A stretch of DNA of 64,000 nucleotides, from positions 124,001-188,000 of the forward strand of contig NZ_CALWFZ010000001.1 in assembly GCF_944377805.1 (NCBI RefSeq). The letters are read 5' to 3'. A program made the position numbers and the translations under genes. Source of the DNA: an uncultured Mediterraneibacter sp. (lineage in GTDB: Bacteria; Bacillota; Clostridia; Lachnospirales; Lachnospiraceae). The notes under the pieces are model-generated. The model was not told the DNA's origin. It saw only the letters and a program-made list of their open reading frames with translations, and searched no databases. This document shows, piece by piece, positions 53,042-61,759 of this stretch (position 1 is its first letter; every line of letters starts with the position of its first letter).

Positions 53042-53571
53042 TGCTTACAAAACACAGCCTTCTCCAGTGTGAGGAGGCTTGATTTTTTCTCCGTCCCCCC
53101 GGCATATCCGGTCAGGCTTCCATCTGACCCAAGCACTCTGTGACAGGGCACGATGACGGATATGGGATTGCGACCCACAGCACCGCCCACTGCCTGGGCT
53201 GACATTGTCTTAAGGCCTTTTTGTTCCGCGATTTTATCGGCAAGCTGTTTGTATGTAGTCGTCTTCCCGTATGGAATCTCAAGCAGCATCTGCCAGACGG
53301 CGATCTGGAAATCGCTTCCTTCCAGATGAAGGGGTGGCATAAAATCCGGTTCCCGTCCGGAAAAATATATATCCAGCCACCGCACCGCCTGTTCCAGTGC
53401 AGGCGGCCTTTCCCCCTCCGGTTTCCGCTGTCCCGCCTCTCCTTCTTTCAGCAGTTTTCCCCCGAAATATTTCTGCCCGTCAAACCACAGACCGAGCAGA
53501 CCCTTTTCATCGCAGGCAAGTGTGATCCCGCCCAGAGGCGAGTTGTAACAGCATATATCATATGTTCTCAT
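53038..53571 (-). CDS. ogt: Methylated-DNA--protein-cysteine S-methyltransferase
   Basis: Suicidal repair protein that takes the methyl group from O6-methylguanine onto its own Cys. The active site is VIVPCHRVLGSDGSLTGYAGG, and the helix-turn-helix region is YGKTTTYKQLADKIAEQKG, with the Arg finger in GRNP. The N-terminal ribonuclease-like domain is short, as in Ogt. The frame is open to 53631, but AGGAGAGG before the ATG at 53571 decides the start. It is convergent with proB, and the two reading frames share their stop region. Confidence 0.95.
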   Translation of the reverse strand: MRTYDICCYNSPLGGITLACDEKGLLGLWFDGQKYFGGKLLKEGEAGQRKPEGERPPALEQAVRWLDIYFSGREPDFMPPLHLEGSDFQIAVWQMLLEIPYGKTTTYKQLADKIAEQKGLKTMSAQAVGGAVGRNPISVIVPCHRVLGSDGSLTGYAGGTEKKSSLLTLEKAVFCKH

Positions 53572-53606
53572 CTTTCCTCTCCTGACTTGGAATTTAAGAA
53601 AAAAAT

Positions 53607-53642
53607 AGCACAGATACCTGTCATGCGTCAAGTATCTGTGCT
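53607..53642 (-). terminator. Terminator downstream of carB
   Basis: Perfect 11-base stem AGCACAGATAC / GTATCTGTGCT around a 14-base loop, followed on the minus strand by ATTTTTTTCTT. This is one of the clearest intrinsic terminators in the window. It separates carAB from ogt. Confidence 0.92.
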
Positions 53643-53655
53643 GCTTGAAAATCTT

Positions 53656-56600
53656 CTACACTGTCGCTATGTCGATCAGCGTCAGTTTCTTTATATCTGT
53701 ATTCTCAAGACTGGTGATCAGCGCCTCAGCAGTATCAATAGCGGTCAGCACGTTGACTCCCGTCTCAATGGCATTCCTCCGGATGACAAATCCGTCTCTT
53801 GAGTGCTCTGCTCCCTGCGCCGGAATATCGATGACAAGGTCAATCTTGTGTCCGAGTATCAGGTCAAGAAGGTTCGGAGACTCCTGCTCGATCTTGCGGA
53901 CCGGTGTCGCCTTTACTCCCGCCTCGCCAAGCGCTCTTGCTGTCCCGCTTGTGGCGAAAATATGATAGCCGATATTGGCGAATCTGCGTCCGATCTCCAC
54001 CGCCTCCTGCTGATCCTCGTCACGGACTGTCATAATCATATTCCTGAACTTCGGAAGCTTGATCCCTGCTCCGAGGAATGCTTTGTAAAGCGCCTCGTCA
54101 AAAGTTCTGGCAATACCGAGACACTCACCTGTAGACTTCATCTCCGGTCCCAGACTGATGTCAGCTCCTCTGATCTTCTCAAAGGAAAATACGGGCATTT
54201 TTACCGCCACATAGTCGGCTTCCGACTGAAGCCCCGGCGTATAGCCAAGTTCTTTTATCTTCTTTCCGATGATAACCTGTGTCGCCAGCGGCACAATCGG
54301 AATCCCCGTCACTTTGCTGATATACGGCACTGTACGGCTGGATCGGGGATTTACCTCGATCACATATACATCGTCCTCTCCGCAGACGATGAACTGAATG
54401 TTAATCATACCGATGACATGAAGAGATTTTGCAAGTCTCCTTGTGTACTCCGCGATCTTTGCCTTCGCGGCATCGGTCAGACTCTGGGCCGGATATACGG
54501 AGATACTGTCGCCGGAATGGATTCCCGCGCGCTCGATATGTTCCATAATCCCCGGGATCAGAATATCTGTTCCGTCACATACGGCATCTACCTCAATCTC
54601 CTTACCCTGAAGATATTTATCCACAAGGATAGGGTGATCCTGGGCGATCCGGTTGATAATGCCGATAAACTGGTCCACGTCATTGTCATTAATGGCAATC
54701 TGCATTCCCTGTCCGCCGAGCACATAGGACGGACGTACGAGTACGGGATACCCCAGACGGTTCGCCACTTCTTTCGCCTCCTCAGCGGTAAATACAGTTC
54801 CTCCTGTAGGACGCGGTATCCCGCACTCTTCGAGGATCTCGTCAAAGAGCTCCCTGTCCTCGGCTTTGTCCACATTTTCCGCAGATGTTCCGAGAATCGG
54901 CACGCCCATCTTCATGAGGGCCTCTGTCAACTTGATAGCCGTCTGGCCGCCAAACTGGACGACCGCTCCATCCGGTTTCTCGATGTCTACTATGCTCTCC
55001 ACATCCTCCGGCGTAAGGGGCTCAAAATACAGCTTATCCGCAATATCAAAGTCTGTGCTGACCGTCTCGGGATTATTGTTGACGATGATCGTCTCATATC
55101 CCTCTCTGGAAAACGCCCATGTACAGTGAACGGAACAGAAATCAAATTCAATCCCCTGTCCGATACGGATCGGGCCGGAACCGAGAACAAGCACTTTCTT
55201 CTTCCCTTCTGTCTTCTCCACCTCATTCTCGCTTCCGTATACAGAGTAATAGTAAGGCGTCTCTGCCGCGAACTCAGCCGCGCATGTATCTACGATCTTA
55301 TATGCCGCTACAATTCCGTTTGCATGGCGCATGTCGTGAATCTCACTTTCACTCTTTCCACTCAGACGGGCGATCACATTATCGGGGAACTCGATTCTCT
55401 TGGCCTCACGGAGAAGATCTGCTGTGAGTTCCTGCTCTTTAAGCGCCTTTTCCATCTCAACGATGATGGCAAACTTATCAATAAACCACCTGTCTACTTT
55501 TGTAATGTTGAAGATGGTATCATAGTCTATTCCTCTGCGAAGTGCCTCCGCGATTCTCCACATGCGCATATCATCGACAACCGTAAGTTGTTCCAGCAGC
55601 TCCTCATCTGACAGTCCGGTAAAGTCATAGGACAGCAGGCAGTCCACATGCTGTTCCAGAGAACGGATAGCTTTCATCAGCGCCCCTTCAAAGCTGTTGC
55701 ATATACTCATGACCTCTCCGGTCGCTTTCATCTGTGTGGTCAGCGTTCTCTTGGCACTGATAAATTTATCAAAGGGAAGTCTTGGCAGCTTCACAACTAC
55801 ATAGTCCAGCATAGGCTCGAAACTCGCGTAAGTCTTCTGCGTGATGGCATTCTTAATTTCATCCAGAGTGTAGCCCAGAGCGATCTTCGCCGCCACTTTG
55901 GCGATGGGATAGCCGGTGGCTTTGGACGCCAGAGCCGACGAACGGCTCACGCGGGGATTCACCTCGATAACACAGTACTCAAAGGAGTCGGGATTCAGGG
56001 CATACTGCACATTACATCCGCCTGTAATATTAAGTTCGCTGATAATATTGAGCGCTGAAGTACGCAGCATCTGGTACTCTTTATCTCCCAGCGTCTGGGA
56101 TGGAGCCACAACAATACTGTCACCGGTGTGGACGCCTACCGGATCTATGTTCTCCATATTACATACCGTGATACAGTTTCCTTTGCTGTCTCGCATCACC
56201 TCATATTCGATCTCTTTCCAGCCGGCGATGCATCGCTCTACCAGCACCTGGCCCACCCGCGAAAGGCGCAGCCCGTTCTCCAGAATCTCTACGAGCTGCC
56301 GGGAATCATGGGCGATACCGCCGCCGCTTCCTCCGAGAGTATATGCGGGGCGCAGTACCACCGGGTATCCGATCCTGTTGGCAAACGCCAGACCGTCGTC
56401 CACATTTTCCACTACCAGAGATGCCGCCACAGGCTCCCCGATCTTTTCCATCGTCGCCTTGAACTCCAGACGGTCCTCAGCCTTCCTGATCGTCTCAGAT
56501 GTCGTTCCGATCAGACGCACACCGTTCTCGCGAAGGAATCCGGCCTCCTCTAGTTCCATCGCAAGATTCAGCCCTGCCTGTCCGCCCAGAGTGGGGAGCA

Positions 56601-56856
56601 CGCTGTCCGGCTTTTCTTTTAAGATCAGCTGTTCCACGACCTCCACGGTGAGAGGCTCGATATACACCCGATCCGCAATGTCTTTATCCGTCATAATCGT
56701 CGCCGGGTTCGAGTTGAGGAGTACGACTTCAATGCCCTCTTCTTTTAAGGAACGGCATGCCTGAGTTCCTGCGTAATCAAACTCGGCAGCCTGTCCGATC
56801 ACAATCGGGCCGGAACCGATCACTAAAACTTTCTTAATACTTAAATCTCTCGGCAT
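53656..56856 (-). CDS. carB: Carbamoyl-phosphate synthase large subunit
   Basis: Makes carbamoyl phosphate from bicarbonate, ammonia and two ATP, for both arginine and pyrimidine synthesis. The 1066-residue protein has the two homologous halves. The first starts KKVLVIGSGPIVIGQAAEFD, the second KKVLVLGSGPIRIGQGIEFD, each with an ATP-grasp domain (RPAYTLGGSGGGIA and RPSYVLGGQGMQIA). The C-terminal allosteric MGS-like domain includes IGYHIFATSGTARALGEAG. The start codon overlaps the carA stop by one base (TAATG), giving translational coupling. Confidence 0.98.
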   Translation of the reverse strand: MPRDLSIKKVLVIGSGPIVIGQAAEFDYAGTQACRSLKEEGIEVVLLNSNPATIMTDKDIADRVYIEPLTVEVVEQLILKEKPDSVLPTLGGQAGLNLAMELEEAGFLRENGVRLIGTTSETIRKAEDRLEFKATMEKIGEPVAASLVVENVDDGLAFANRIGYPVVLRPAYTLGGSGGGIAHDSRQLVEILENGLRLSRVGQVLVERCIAGWKEIEYEVMRDSKGNCITVCNMENIDPVGVHTGDSIVVAPSQTLGDKEYQMLRTSALNIISELNITGGCNVQYALNPDSFEYCVIEVNPRVSRSSALASKATGYPIAKVAAKIALGYTLDEIKNAITQKTYASFEPMLDYVVVKLPRLPFDKFISAKRTLTTQMKATGEVMSICNSFEGALMKAIRSLEQHVDCLLSYDFTGLSDEELLEQLTVVDDMRMWRIAEALRRGIDYDTIFNITKVDRWFIDKFAIIVEMEKALKEQELTADLLREAKRIEFPDNVIARLSGKSESEIHDMRHANGIVAAYKIVDTCAAEFAAETPYYYSVYGSENEVEKTEGKKKVLVLGSGPIRIGQGIEFDFCSVHCTWAFSREGYETIIVNNNPETVSTDFDIADKLYFEPLTPEDVESIVDIEKPDGAVVQFGGQTAIKLTEALMKMGVPILGTSAENVDKAEDRELFDEILEECGIPRPTGGTVFTAEEAKEVANRLGYPVLVRPSYVLGGQGMQIAINDNDVDQFIGIINRIAQDHPILVDKYLQGKEIEVDAVCDGTDILIPGIMEHIERAGIHSGDSISVYPAQSLTDAAKAKIAEYTRRLAKSLHVIGMINIQFIVCGEDDVYVIEVNPRSSRTVPYISKVTGIPIVPLATQVIIGKKIKELGYTPGLQSEADYVAVKMPVFSFEKIRGADISLGPEMKSTGECLGIARTFDEALYKAFLGAGIKLPKFRNMIMTVRDEDQQEAVEIGRRFANIGYHIFATSGTARALGEAGVKATPVRKIEQESPNLLDLILGHKIDLVIDIPAQGAEHSRDGFVIRRNAIETGVNVLTAIDTAEALITSLENTDIKKLTLIDIATV

Positions 56857-57926
56857 TATTTCGCTCCTTTCATCATTCCAATAAATCTGTCAAACAAGTA
56901 ACCGGAGTCCTGCGGGCCGGGACACGCCTCAGGATGGAACTGAACGGTAAAGATATTTTTCCCGATATAAGCCAGTCCCTCATTGGTTCCGTCATTTACG
57001 TTGTGAAAGGCCGGAACAGCCACGGCCGGATCAACAGAGTCCTCATCAACAACATAGCCGTGGTTCTGGGAAGAGATATAGACTCTTCCGGTATCCAGAT
57101 CCTTTACCGGATGATTGCCTCCCCTGTGTCCGTATTTAAGCTTGTGTGTTGACGCACCTGTAGCAAGCGCCATAAGCTGATGCCCCAGGCAGATGGCGAA
57201 AATCGGAATATCCGTATTGTACAGCTTTCTGATTTCTTCGATAATAGATGTGCAGTCTGTCGGATCTCCGGGGCCGTTAGATAGCATGATTCCGTCAGGC
57301 TGTGATGAAATAATCTCCTCCGCGGAAGTATGCGCCGGATAGATAGTCACCTCACATCCACGGTCGTTTAAAGACTTTGCAATATTATTTTTTGCTCCCA
57401 GATCAAGAAGTGCGACTTTAAGGCCGTTTCCATTGAGCACATGCTTTTCGGAACATGTCACCTTGGAGACGACATCTCCTACTGTGTAGGCTTTCAGCTT
57501 CGGAAGAACCTCTTCCAGGCAATAGTTTTCATCTGTAGTAATCATCCCGTTCATTGTGCCTTTTTCACGAAGAATCTTCGTGAGAGCACGGGTATCTATC
57601 CCTGCGATTCCCGGTATATCCTGCTCTTTGAGGAAATCCTGAATCGTCCCTTCACATCTGAAATTACTCGGCATCCGGGATAGTTCTCTTACAATATAAC
57701 CGTCCGGCCACGCCTTTTTTGATTCCATGTCCGGCGTAATCCCGTAGTTACCGATGAGAGGATAGGTCATAACAACCGCCTGTCCCGCATAGGAGGGGTC
57801 TGTCAGCACCTCCAGATACCCTGTCATAGAAGTATTAAAAACAATTTCACTGATACATTCACGGGCAGATCCGATACTTGTCCCAGTGAATACTGTGCCG
57901 TCTTCCAATATTAGAAACGCCTTCAT
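56856..57926 (-). CDS. carA: Carbamoyl-phosphate synthase small subunit
   Basis: Glutamine amidotransferase subunit that supplies ammonia to CarB. The N-terminal domain opens with KAFLILEDGTVFTG and FNTSMTGYLEVLTDPSYAGQ. The class I amidotransferase domain has SNGPGDPTD, the nucleophile Cys in IFAICLGHQLMALATG, and the His and Glu in VQFHPEACPGPQDSGYLFD. The frame is open to 57974; AAAGGG before the ATG at 57926 sets the start. The gene is coupled to carB. Confidence 0.98.
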   Translation of the reverse strand: MKAFLILEDGTVFTGTSIGSARECISEIVFNTSMTGYLEVLTDPSYAGQAVVMTYPLIGNYGITPDMESKKAWPDGYIVRELSRMPSNFRCEGTIQDFLKEQDIPGIAGIDTRALTKILREKGTMNGMITTDENYCLEEVLPKLKAYTVGDVVSKVTCSEKHVLNGNGLKVALLDLGAKNNIAKSLNDRGCEVTIYPAHTSAEEIISSQPDGIMLSNGPGDPTDCTSIIEEIRKLYNTDIPIFAICLGHQLMALATGASTHKLKYGHRGGNHPVKDLDTGRVYISSQNHGYVVDEDSVDPAVAVPAFHNVNDGTNEGLAYIGKNIFTVQFHPEACPGPQDSGYLFDRFIGMMKGAK

Positions 57927-58021
57927 CTGTTCACCCTTTCCCTTCGTAAAATCACTTTGACATAGCAAAGGCACTCTTGGAGTCTTTTGATCCAGAGCGC
58001 CCTCGTTCTCAAATTGTAAAA

Positions 58022-58050
58022 ATTATACTACAACTGAGTTCATAATTCAA
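58022..58050 (-). promoter_or_regulatory. Predicted promoter of carAB
   Basis: On the minus strand TTGAAT (58045-58050), a 17-base spacer and perfect TATAAT (58022-58027). The TGAAT within the -35 matches one half of an ARG box, but the second half is not convincing. No PyrR-type attenuator was recognised in the roughly 90-base leader. Confidence 0.7.
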
Positions 58051-58099
58051 CTGATAAATACTTCTAAATATTCAAAACCTCTGCTGATAACACTGACCA

Positions 58100-59359
58100 T
58101 CAGTTTTCCTTCCCGTAATCCCAGAATACGGTCAGTTTGCTGTGGGGCTCATCCTCTATATAAGTGTATCTCACACTTTCCAGTCCATATTCTGCTCCCA
58201 GAGTCCGGGCTGCTTTTGGAAAGAGCTCTTCGATCAGCCCCTCTCTCGCCTGTGCGTATACTTCTGAATCAGAGAACTTACAGACAAACATTTCCCGACG
58301 AGCATAGATGCTGTCATTCATGGCATTGAGAAGGAGCTGAGGATCATACGATTCATAATACAGCCCGTTCATTTTATAATAGTTCAGGTCATCGGAGATG
58401 CAGGCGGGATAAGGGACGTCTGTACTCTGTGAATGATCTGTTGCTATCTGGGCGTCCGTACAGCACAGATAATCATAACTGATCATATCTCCCGGAACCG
58501 TCTCCCCATTCTCTGAAGACAGAAATACCGGATCAGCAAATGTCACATCCATCTGGTAATACTTCCCGTCACAGTTTACGATATTCCATGCGTGCGCCTC
58601 CTGTCTCTGGGCAGTTCCTATGACATAAATACACTCAATACCCATCCGGTTCAGAAGATACTGCGCTGCCCTGGAATATCCGGCACAGACCGAACGTTTT
58701 CCCACAAGCGCACTGTAGATATTCTGATTGTCCGGCGCGTCTTCATCATATTCCACCGTGTCAACCAGGTATTCGTAGACATATCTGATCTTCTCATATT
58801 CTGACGCCGCGCTGTCAATCCCATCTATACACGTCCGGGCAGCCGCGTCAATCTCCCGCCTTTTTCGCTCCTTTTCTTCCGGCGAGCAGGAATATGCCGG
58901 ATAAAACTCAGTGTAGTCTTCATACACACTCATCTGAGAACTTCCGGCACACCAGAAGAATTCCGGGCAGTCAAACAGCAGATACTCATACACCTTCTCC
59001 GGGTGATCCTCTCTCCCCGCATGGATCCTGATGCCCTCCTCCATCTGTTCAATTCCCTGCATAAGTTCTCGGTAAACTGTCCGGTCTGATTCACTGAGCT
59101 GATTATAATAAAAATGCCCCTCTACTTCCTCCTCGGTCACGGTGAGTTCCTCAAACTCCGTCTCTTTTGCCTGAATGACGTTGACAGATTTCTCCACGCT
59201 CTCGCTGAAAGTCTCTCTTACCGCACCGCTGTATTGACTGATGGCCCAGGGGATTCCATATGCCGCGGCCGCCCCGATCGCGACAACGATTACAAGGGCC
59301 GCAATACAGCCGTTATTCCTGCGATGCCGTCTCCGTCTCCTTCGCTTTCTCTCTGCCAT
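58100..59359 (-). CDS. Membrane-anchored transglutaminase-like protein
   Basis: A protein of about 419 residues. A very basic N-terminus (KRRRRRRHRRNNG) is followed by one membrane helix (IAALVIVVAIGAAAAYGIPW), so the rest is outside the cell. The transglutaminase-like triad is visible: Cys in KRSVCAGYSRAAQYLLNRMG, His in QEAHAWNIVNCDG, and Asp in YYQMDVTFADP. The upstream half contains helical segments without a known domain. Such proteins may act as wall-associated peptidases or crosslinkers. GAGAGGAG before the ATG at 59359 decides the start. It follows the SpoIID-like gene, with 46 bases between them. Confidence 0.85.
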   Translation of the reverse strand: MAERKRRRRRRHRRNNGCIAALVIVVAIGAAAAYGIPWAISQYSGAVRETFSESVEKSVNVIQAKETEFEELTVTEEEVEGHFYYNQLSESDRTVYRELMQGIEQMEEGIRIHAGREDHPEKVYEYLLFDCPEFFWCAGSSQMSVYEDYTEFYPAYSCSPEEKERKRREIDAAARTCIDGIDSAASEYEKIRYVYEYLVDTVEYDEDAPDNQNIYSALVGKRSVCAGYSRAAQYLLNRMGIECIYVIGTAQRQEAHAWNIVNCDGKYYQMDVTFADPVFLSSENGETVPGDMISYDYLCCTDAQIATDHSQSTDVPYPACISDDLNYYKMNGLYYESYDPQLLLNAMNDSIYARREMFVCKFSDSEVYAQAREGLIEELFPKAARTLGAEYGLESVRYTYIEDEPHSKLTVFWDYGKEN

Positions 59360-59405
59360 AAAGCTCCTCTCTGGACTTCGCAATGATTCTGTCCGTAACT
59401 TTCGC

Positions 59406-60671
59406 CTAAGTAAGCTCTGCGATTCTTGAAACTCCCACATAGATCTCCGATATTTTGTACCATGTGGGGTAATCTACCTGTCCGGTAGCCGGAAGGCCGA
59501 ACACGGACTGAAACTGACGCACCGCATCCTCCGTGGCCGGACCATAAATACCGTCTGCCGTAATCGTTGGCAGCGCCGGGTACGCCTCTGCAATTACATT
59601 GAGCTGCTCCTGCATCTGGCGGACCTTGGCTCCGCTTGATCCCTCCTCTAAAGTATACCCGGGCCATGACGAAGGTATGCCCGATATTTCTTCCGCAGTA
59701 TTGATGTACATATCATCCCCGTAAAAATATCGGAGAATCTCGATGGCAGACAGACCCTGGTCTCCCAGTTCCTTCGACCCCCACTGCGTCATCCAGTCAG
59801 GACAGGTCACCCTCCTTCCGTCGCAGTACTGCGTCAGTATGGGCTGACGTACATTCGGTCTGGACAGATAATTGGAAAACAATTCATCCACAATCACGGA
59901 TATTGTATCGTACACATTCCGCTCCGGTATCCATTTGTGATCAAACGCTGTAGATGAGGTAATCGTAAAATCATATCCCCTGTTTCTGTACCACTCGGTG
60001 TATACTCTGTTAAGAGTAAATGACATAATCGCAAGCACATTTGCCCGAATCGTATTTACCGGCCATGTGGCATAGATCTCACTGGAAGCTACATTTTTAA
60101 TATAATCTTTATACTTTACATAATAGTTCTGTGCTGTCGTATCACGCGGTGAACCGTCGTGAACTACAATATACTCGGGCACTACCACCCGGCTTAATAC
60201 GATCTCTCCGGACTCGTTGACAGGCTTGATCTCATCTTCCGCGATCTTGGGCGGATAGTTCCCGTATAAAGTATGGGCGGGGATGACGAATACTTCTTCC
60301 TCTTCCCCGCCCGTATCGCTTGGCCTCATCCGTACATTCTGGATCGCCTTTACATTCGCAAGTATCTCTGTTCCCGCTATACTCACCGGCTCAAACCCGG
60401 GAGCGCTGACATCCAACGTATATTCCGAATAAGGCTGCCTCTCATTATTCGGATCAAGGCTCCACTCCTCAGGTGGAGCATCCAGTTCCAGAACATCACT
60501 CTGTCCGGAAGAATCTGTCGAGACGCGCTCTAACGTCTGCTCCGGTACTCCTGTGTAAGAAATAGATATTTGTGCTTCAGCTATCGGACGGGAATCCGCA
60601 AGTGATGTCACGTTGATCTGCAGGGTTCCCTTTCCCCCCGCATCCTCCTGCATTGCCCGTATCTGTTTCAT
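59406..60671 (-). CDS. SpoIID-like protein with C-terminal peptidoglycan-binding domain
   Basis: A 421-residue protein with three visible parts. Residues about 15-115 form a beta-rich domain like carboxypeptidase-regulatory or CNA-B repeats (TLQINVTSLADSRPIAEAQI). Residues about 160-300 resemble the SpoIID/LytB amidase-enhancer fold (VVPEYIVVHDGSPRD, YIKNVASSEIYATWPVNTIR, ANVLAIMSFTLNRVYTEWY). Residues about 345-415 form a PG_binding_1 domain (GSSGAKVRQMQEQLNVI, DGIYGPATEDAVRQFQSVFG). No signal peptide is seen, so it may act in the mother cell or leave by another route. AGGAGAGGG sets the start at 60671. A role in spore or wall hydrolysis is inferred. Confidence 0.82.
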   Translation of the reverse strand: MKQIRAMQEDAGGKGTLQINVTSLADSRPIAEAQISISYTGVPEQTLERVSTDSSGQSDVLELDAPPEEWSLDPNNERQPYSEYTLDVSAPGFEPVSIAGTEILANVKAIQNVRMRPSDTGGEEEEVFVIPAHTLYGNYPPKIAEDEIKPVNESGEIVLSRVVVPEYIVVHDGSPRDTTAQNYYVKYKDYIKNVASSEIYATWPVNTIRANVLAIMSFTLNRVYTEWYRNRGYDFTITSSTAFDHKWIPERNVYDTISVIVDELFSNYLSRPNVRQPILTQYCDGRRVTCPDWMTQWGSKELGDQGLSAIEILRYFYGDDMYINTAEEISGIPSSWPGYTLEEGSSGAKVRQMQEQLNVIAEAYPALPTITADGIYGPATEDAVRQFQSVFGLPATGQVDYPTWYKISEIYVGVSRIAELT

Positions 60672-60724
60672 ATCCCTCTCCTGCATAAATATGATCTATT
60701 CATTATATATGCGGGAGAAGGCAT

Positions 60725-61756
60725 TTAGAACAGTTTCATAATATCGTTGTACATGACTACGACCATGAGCACCATAAGAAGCGCAAACCCGGCAAAGTGC
60801 ACCATCCCCTCTTTTTCCGGCGGAATTCTCCTGCGCCGGATCGCTTCCACAATGAGGAATATGAGCCTGCCGCCGTCCAGCGCAGGTATCGGAAGCAGAT
60901 TGACTACGCCAAGGTTGGCCGAGAGGAATGTTCCGAAGTTCATAAGGTTGAGCACAACTGCGGCAGCGCCAGCGGGAACTGAGGACTGATAGACGTCATC
61001 CACTACATTTACTATCCCCACCGGGCCGGACATATCCTGTATTCCAACCTGCCCGGTTATGAGCATCCGCAGGCTGTCAAGCGCATAGTTGATCCAGTAC
61101 TTCATCTTATATACTCCGTACTGCATAGAGCCCAGAATTCCCGGTCTCTCAAAGTTTTCGCTGGTCACACCCAGAAGAGGAGCAGCGTCTCCCTCCAACT
61201 GCCGGGGCTCTATCATGGCCGTATATTTCTCACCGTCTCTCTCATACACTATCTCATAGGGCGTATCCTCCGGATGCGTAACCGTGTAAAGCCTTACGTC
61301 ATCCCAGATATGAACATTTCTTCCATTGATCTCTCTGATCACATCGCCTGGCTGCATTCCCTGTTCCTGCGCGGAATAACCGTCGAGCACATCTGTTATC
61401 TCGGTAGACTGGTATCCGGTCGCACCAATCAGAATCACACAGAAGATCCACGCAAGAAGCAGGTTAAACACCGGCCCCGCCGCAATCACAGAGATTCTCG
61501 CCCAGACTGACTTACTGTTAAAACTGCCCTCGGACATATCATCTGTGTCGTCCTCCCCCATCATGCAGGCACCTCCGAAAGGAAGGAGCTTGATGCAGAA
61601 GAAAGTATCTCCTATCTGCTTTCCGATCAGCGTAGGACCCAGCCCCAGGGAGAATTCATCTACCCGAATGCCGTTTGCCTTGGCAAGGAGAAAGTGCCCC
61701 AGCTCATGGAATAATATAATAAAGCTGAAAAGTAAAATTGCTATAACAATGCCCAT
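60725..61756 (-). CDS. rseP: RIP metalloprotease RseP (site-2 protease family)
   Basis: Intramembrane zinc protease that cuts membrane-bound anti-sigma factors and signal peptides. The zinc site HELGH is in the first helix (FSFIILFHELGHFLLAKANG), with the third ligand in LLPIPALDGGRLIFLIVEA. A PDZ domain lies between (SAQEQGMQPGDVIREINGRN). The 343-residue length is typical of Firmicutes RasP/RseP. It lies four bases after dxr and belongs to the uppS-cdsA-dxr-rseP run. Confidence 0.96.
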   Translation of the reverse strand: MGIVIAILLFSFIILFHELGHFLLAKANGIRVDEFSLGLGPTLIGKQIGDTFFCIKLLPFGGACMMGEDDTDDMSEGSFNSKSVWARISVIAAGPVFNLLLAWIFCVILIGATGYQSTEITDVLDGYSAQEQGMQPGDVIREINGRNVHIWDDVRLYTVTHPEDTPYEIVYERDGEKYTAMIEPRQLEGDAAPLLGVTSENFERPGILGSMQYGVYKMKYWINYALDSLRMLITGQVGIQDMSGPVGIVNVVDDVYQSSVPAGAAAVVLNLMNFGTFLSANLGVVNLLPIPALDGGRLIFLIVEAIRRRRIPPEKEGMVHFAGFALLMVLMVVVMYNDIMKLF

Positions 61757-61759
61757 GTA

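Noticed and set aside
53803..55611. A 602-codon open frame on the plus strand opposite carB
   Set aside because: It is antisense to the well-conserved carB gene, has no ribosome-binding site and shows no recognisable domain. It is a shadow frame.
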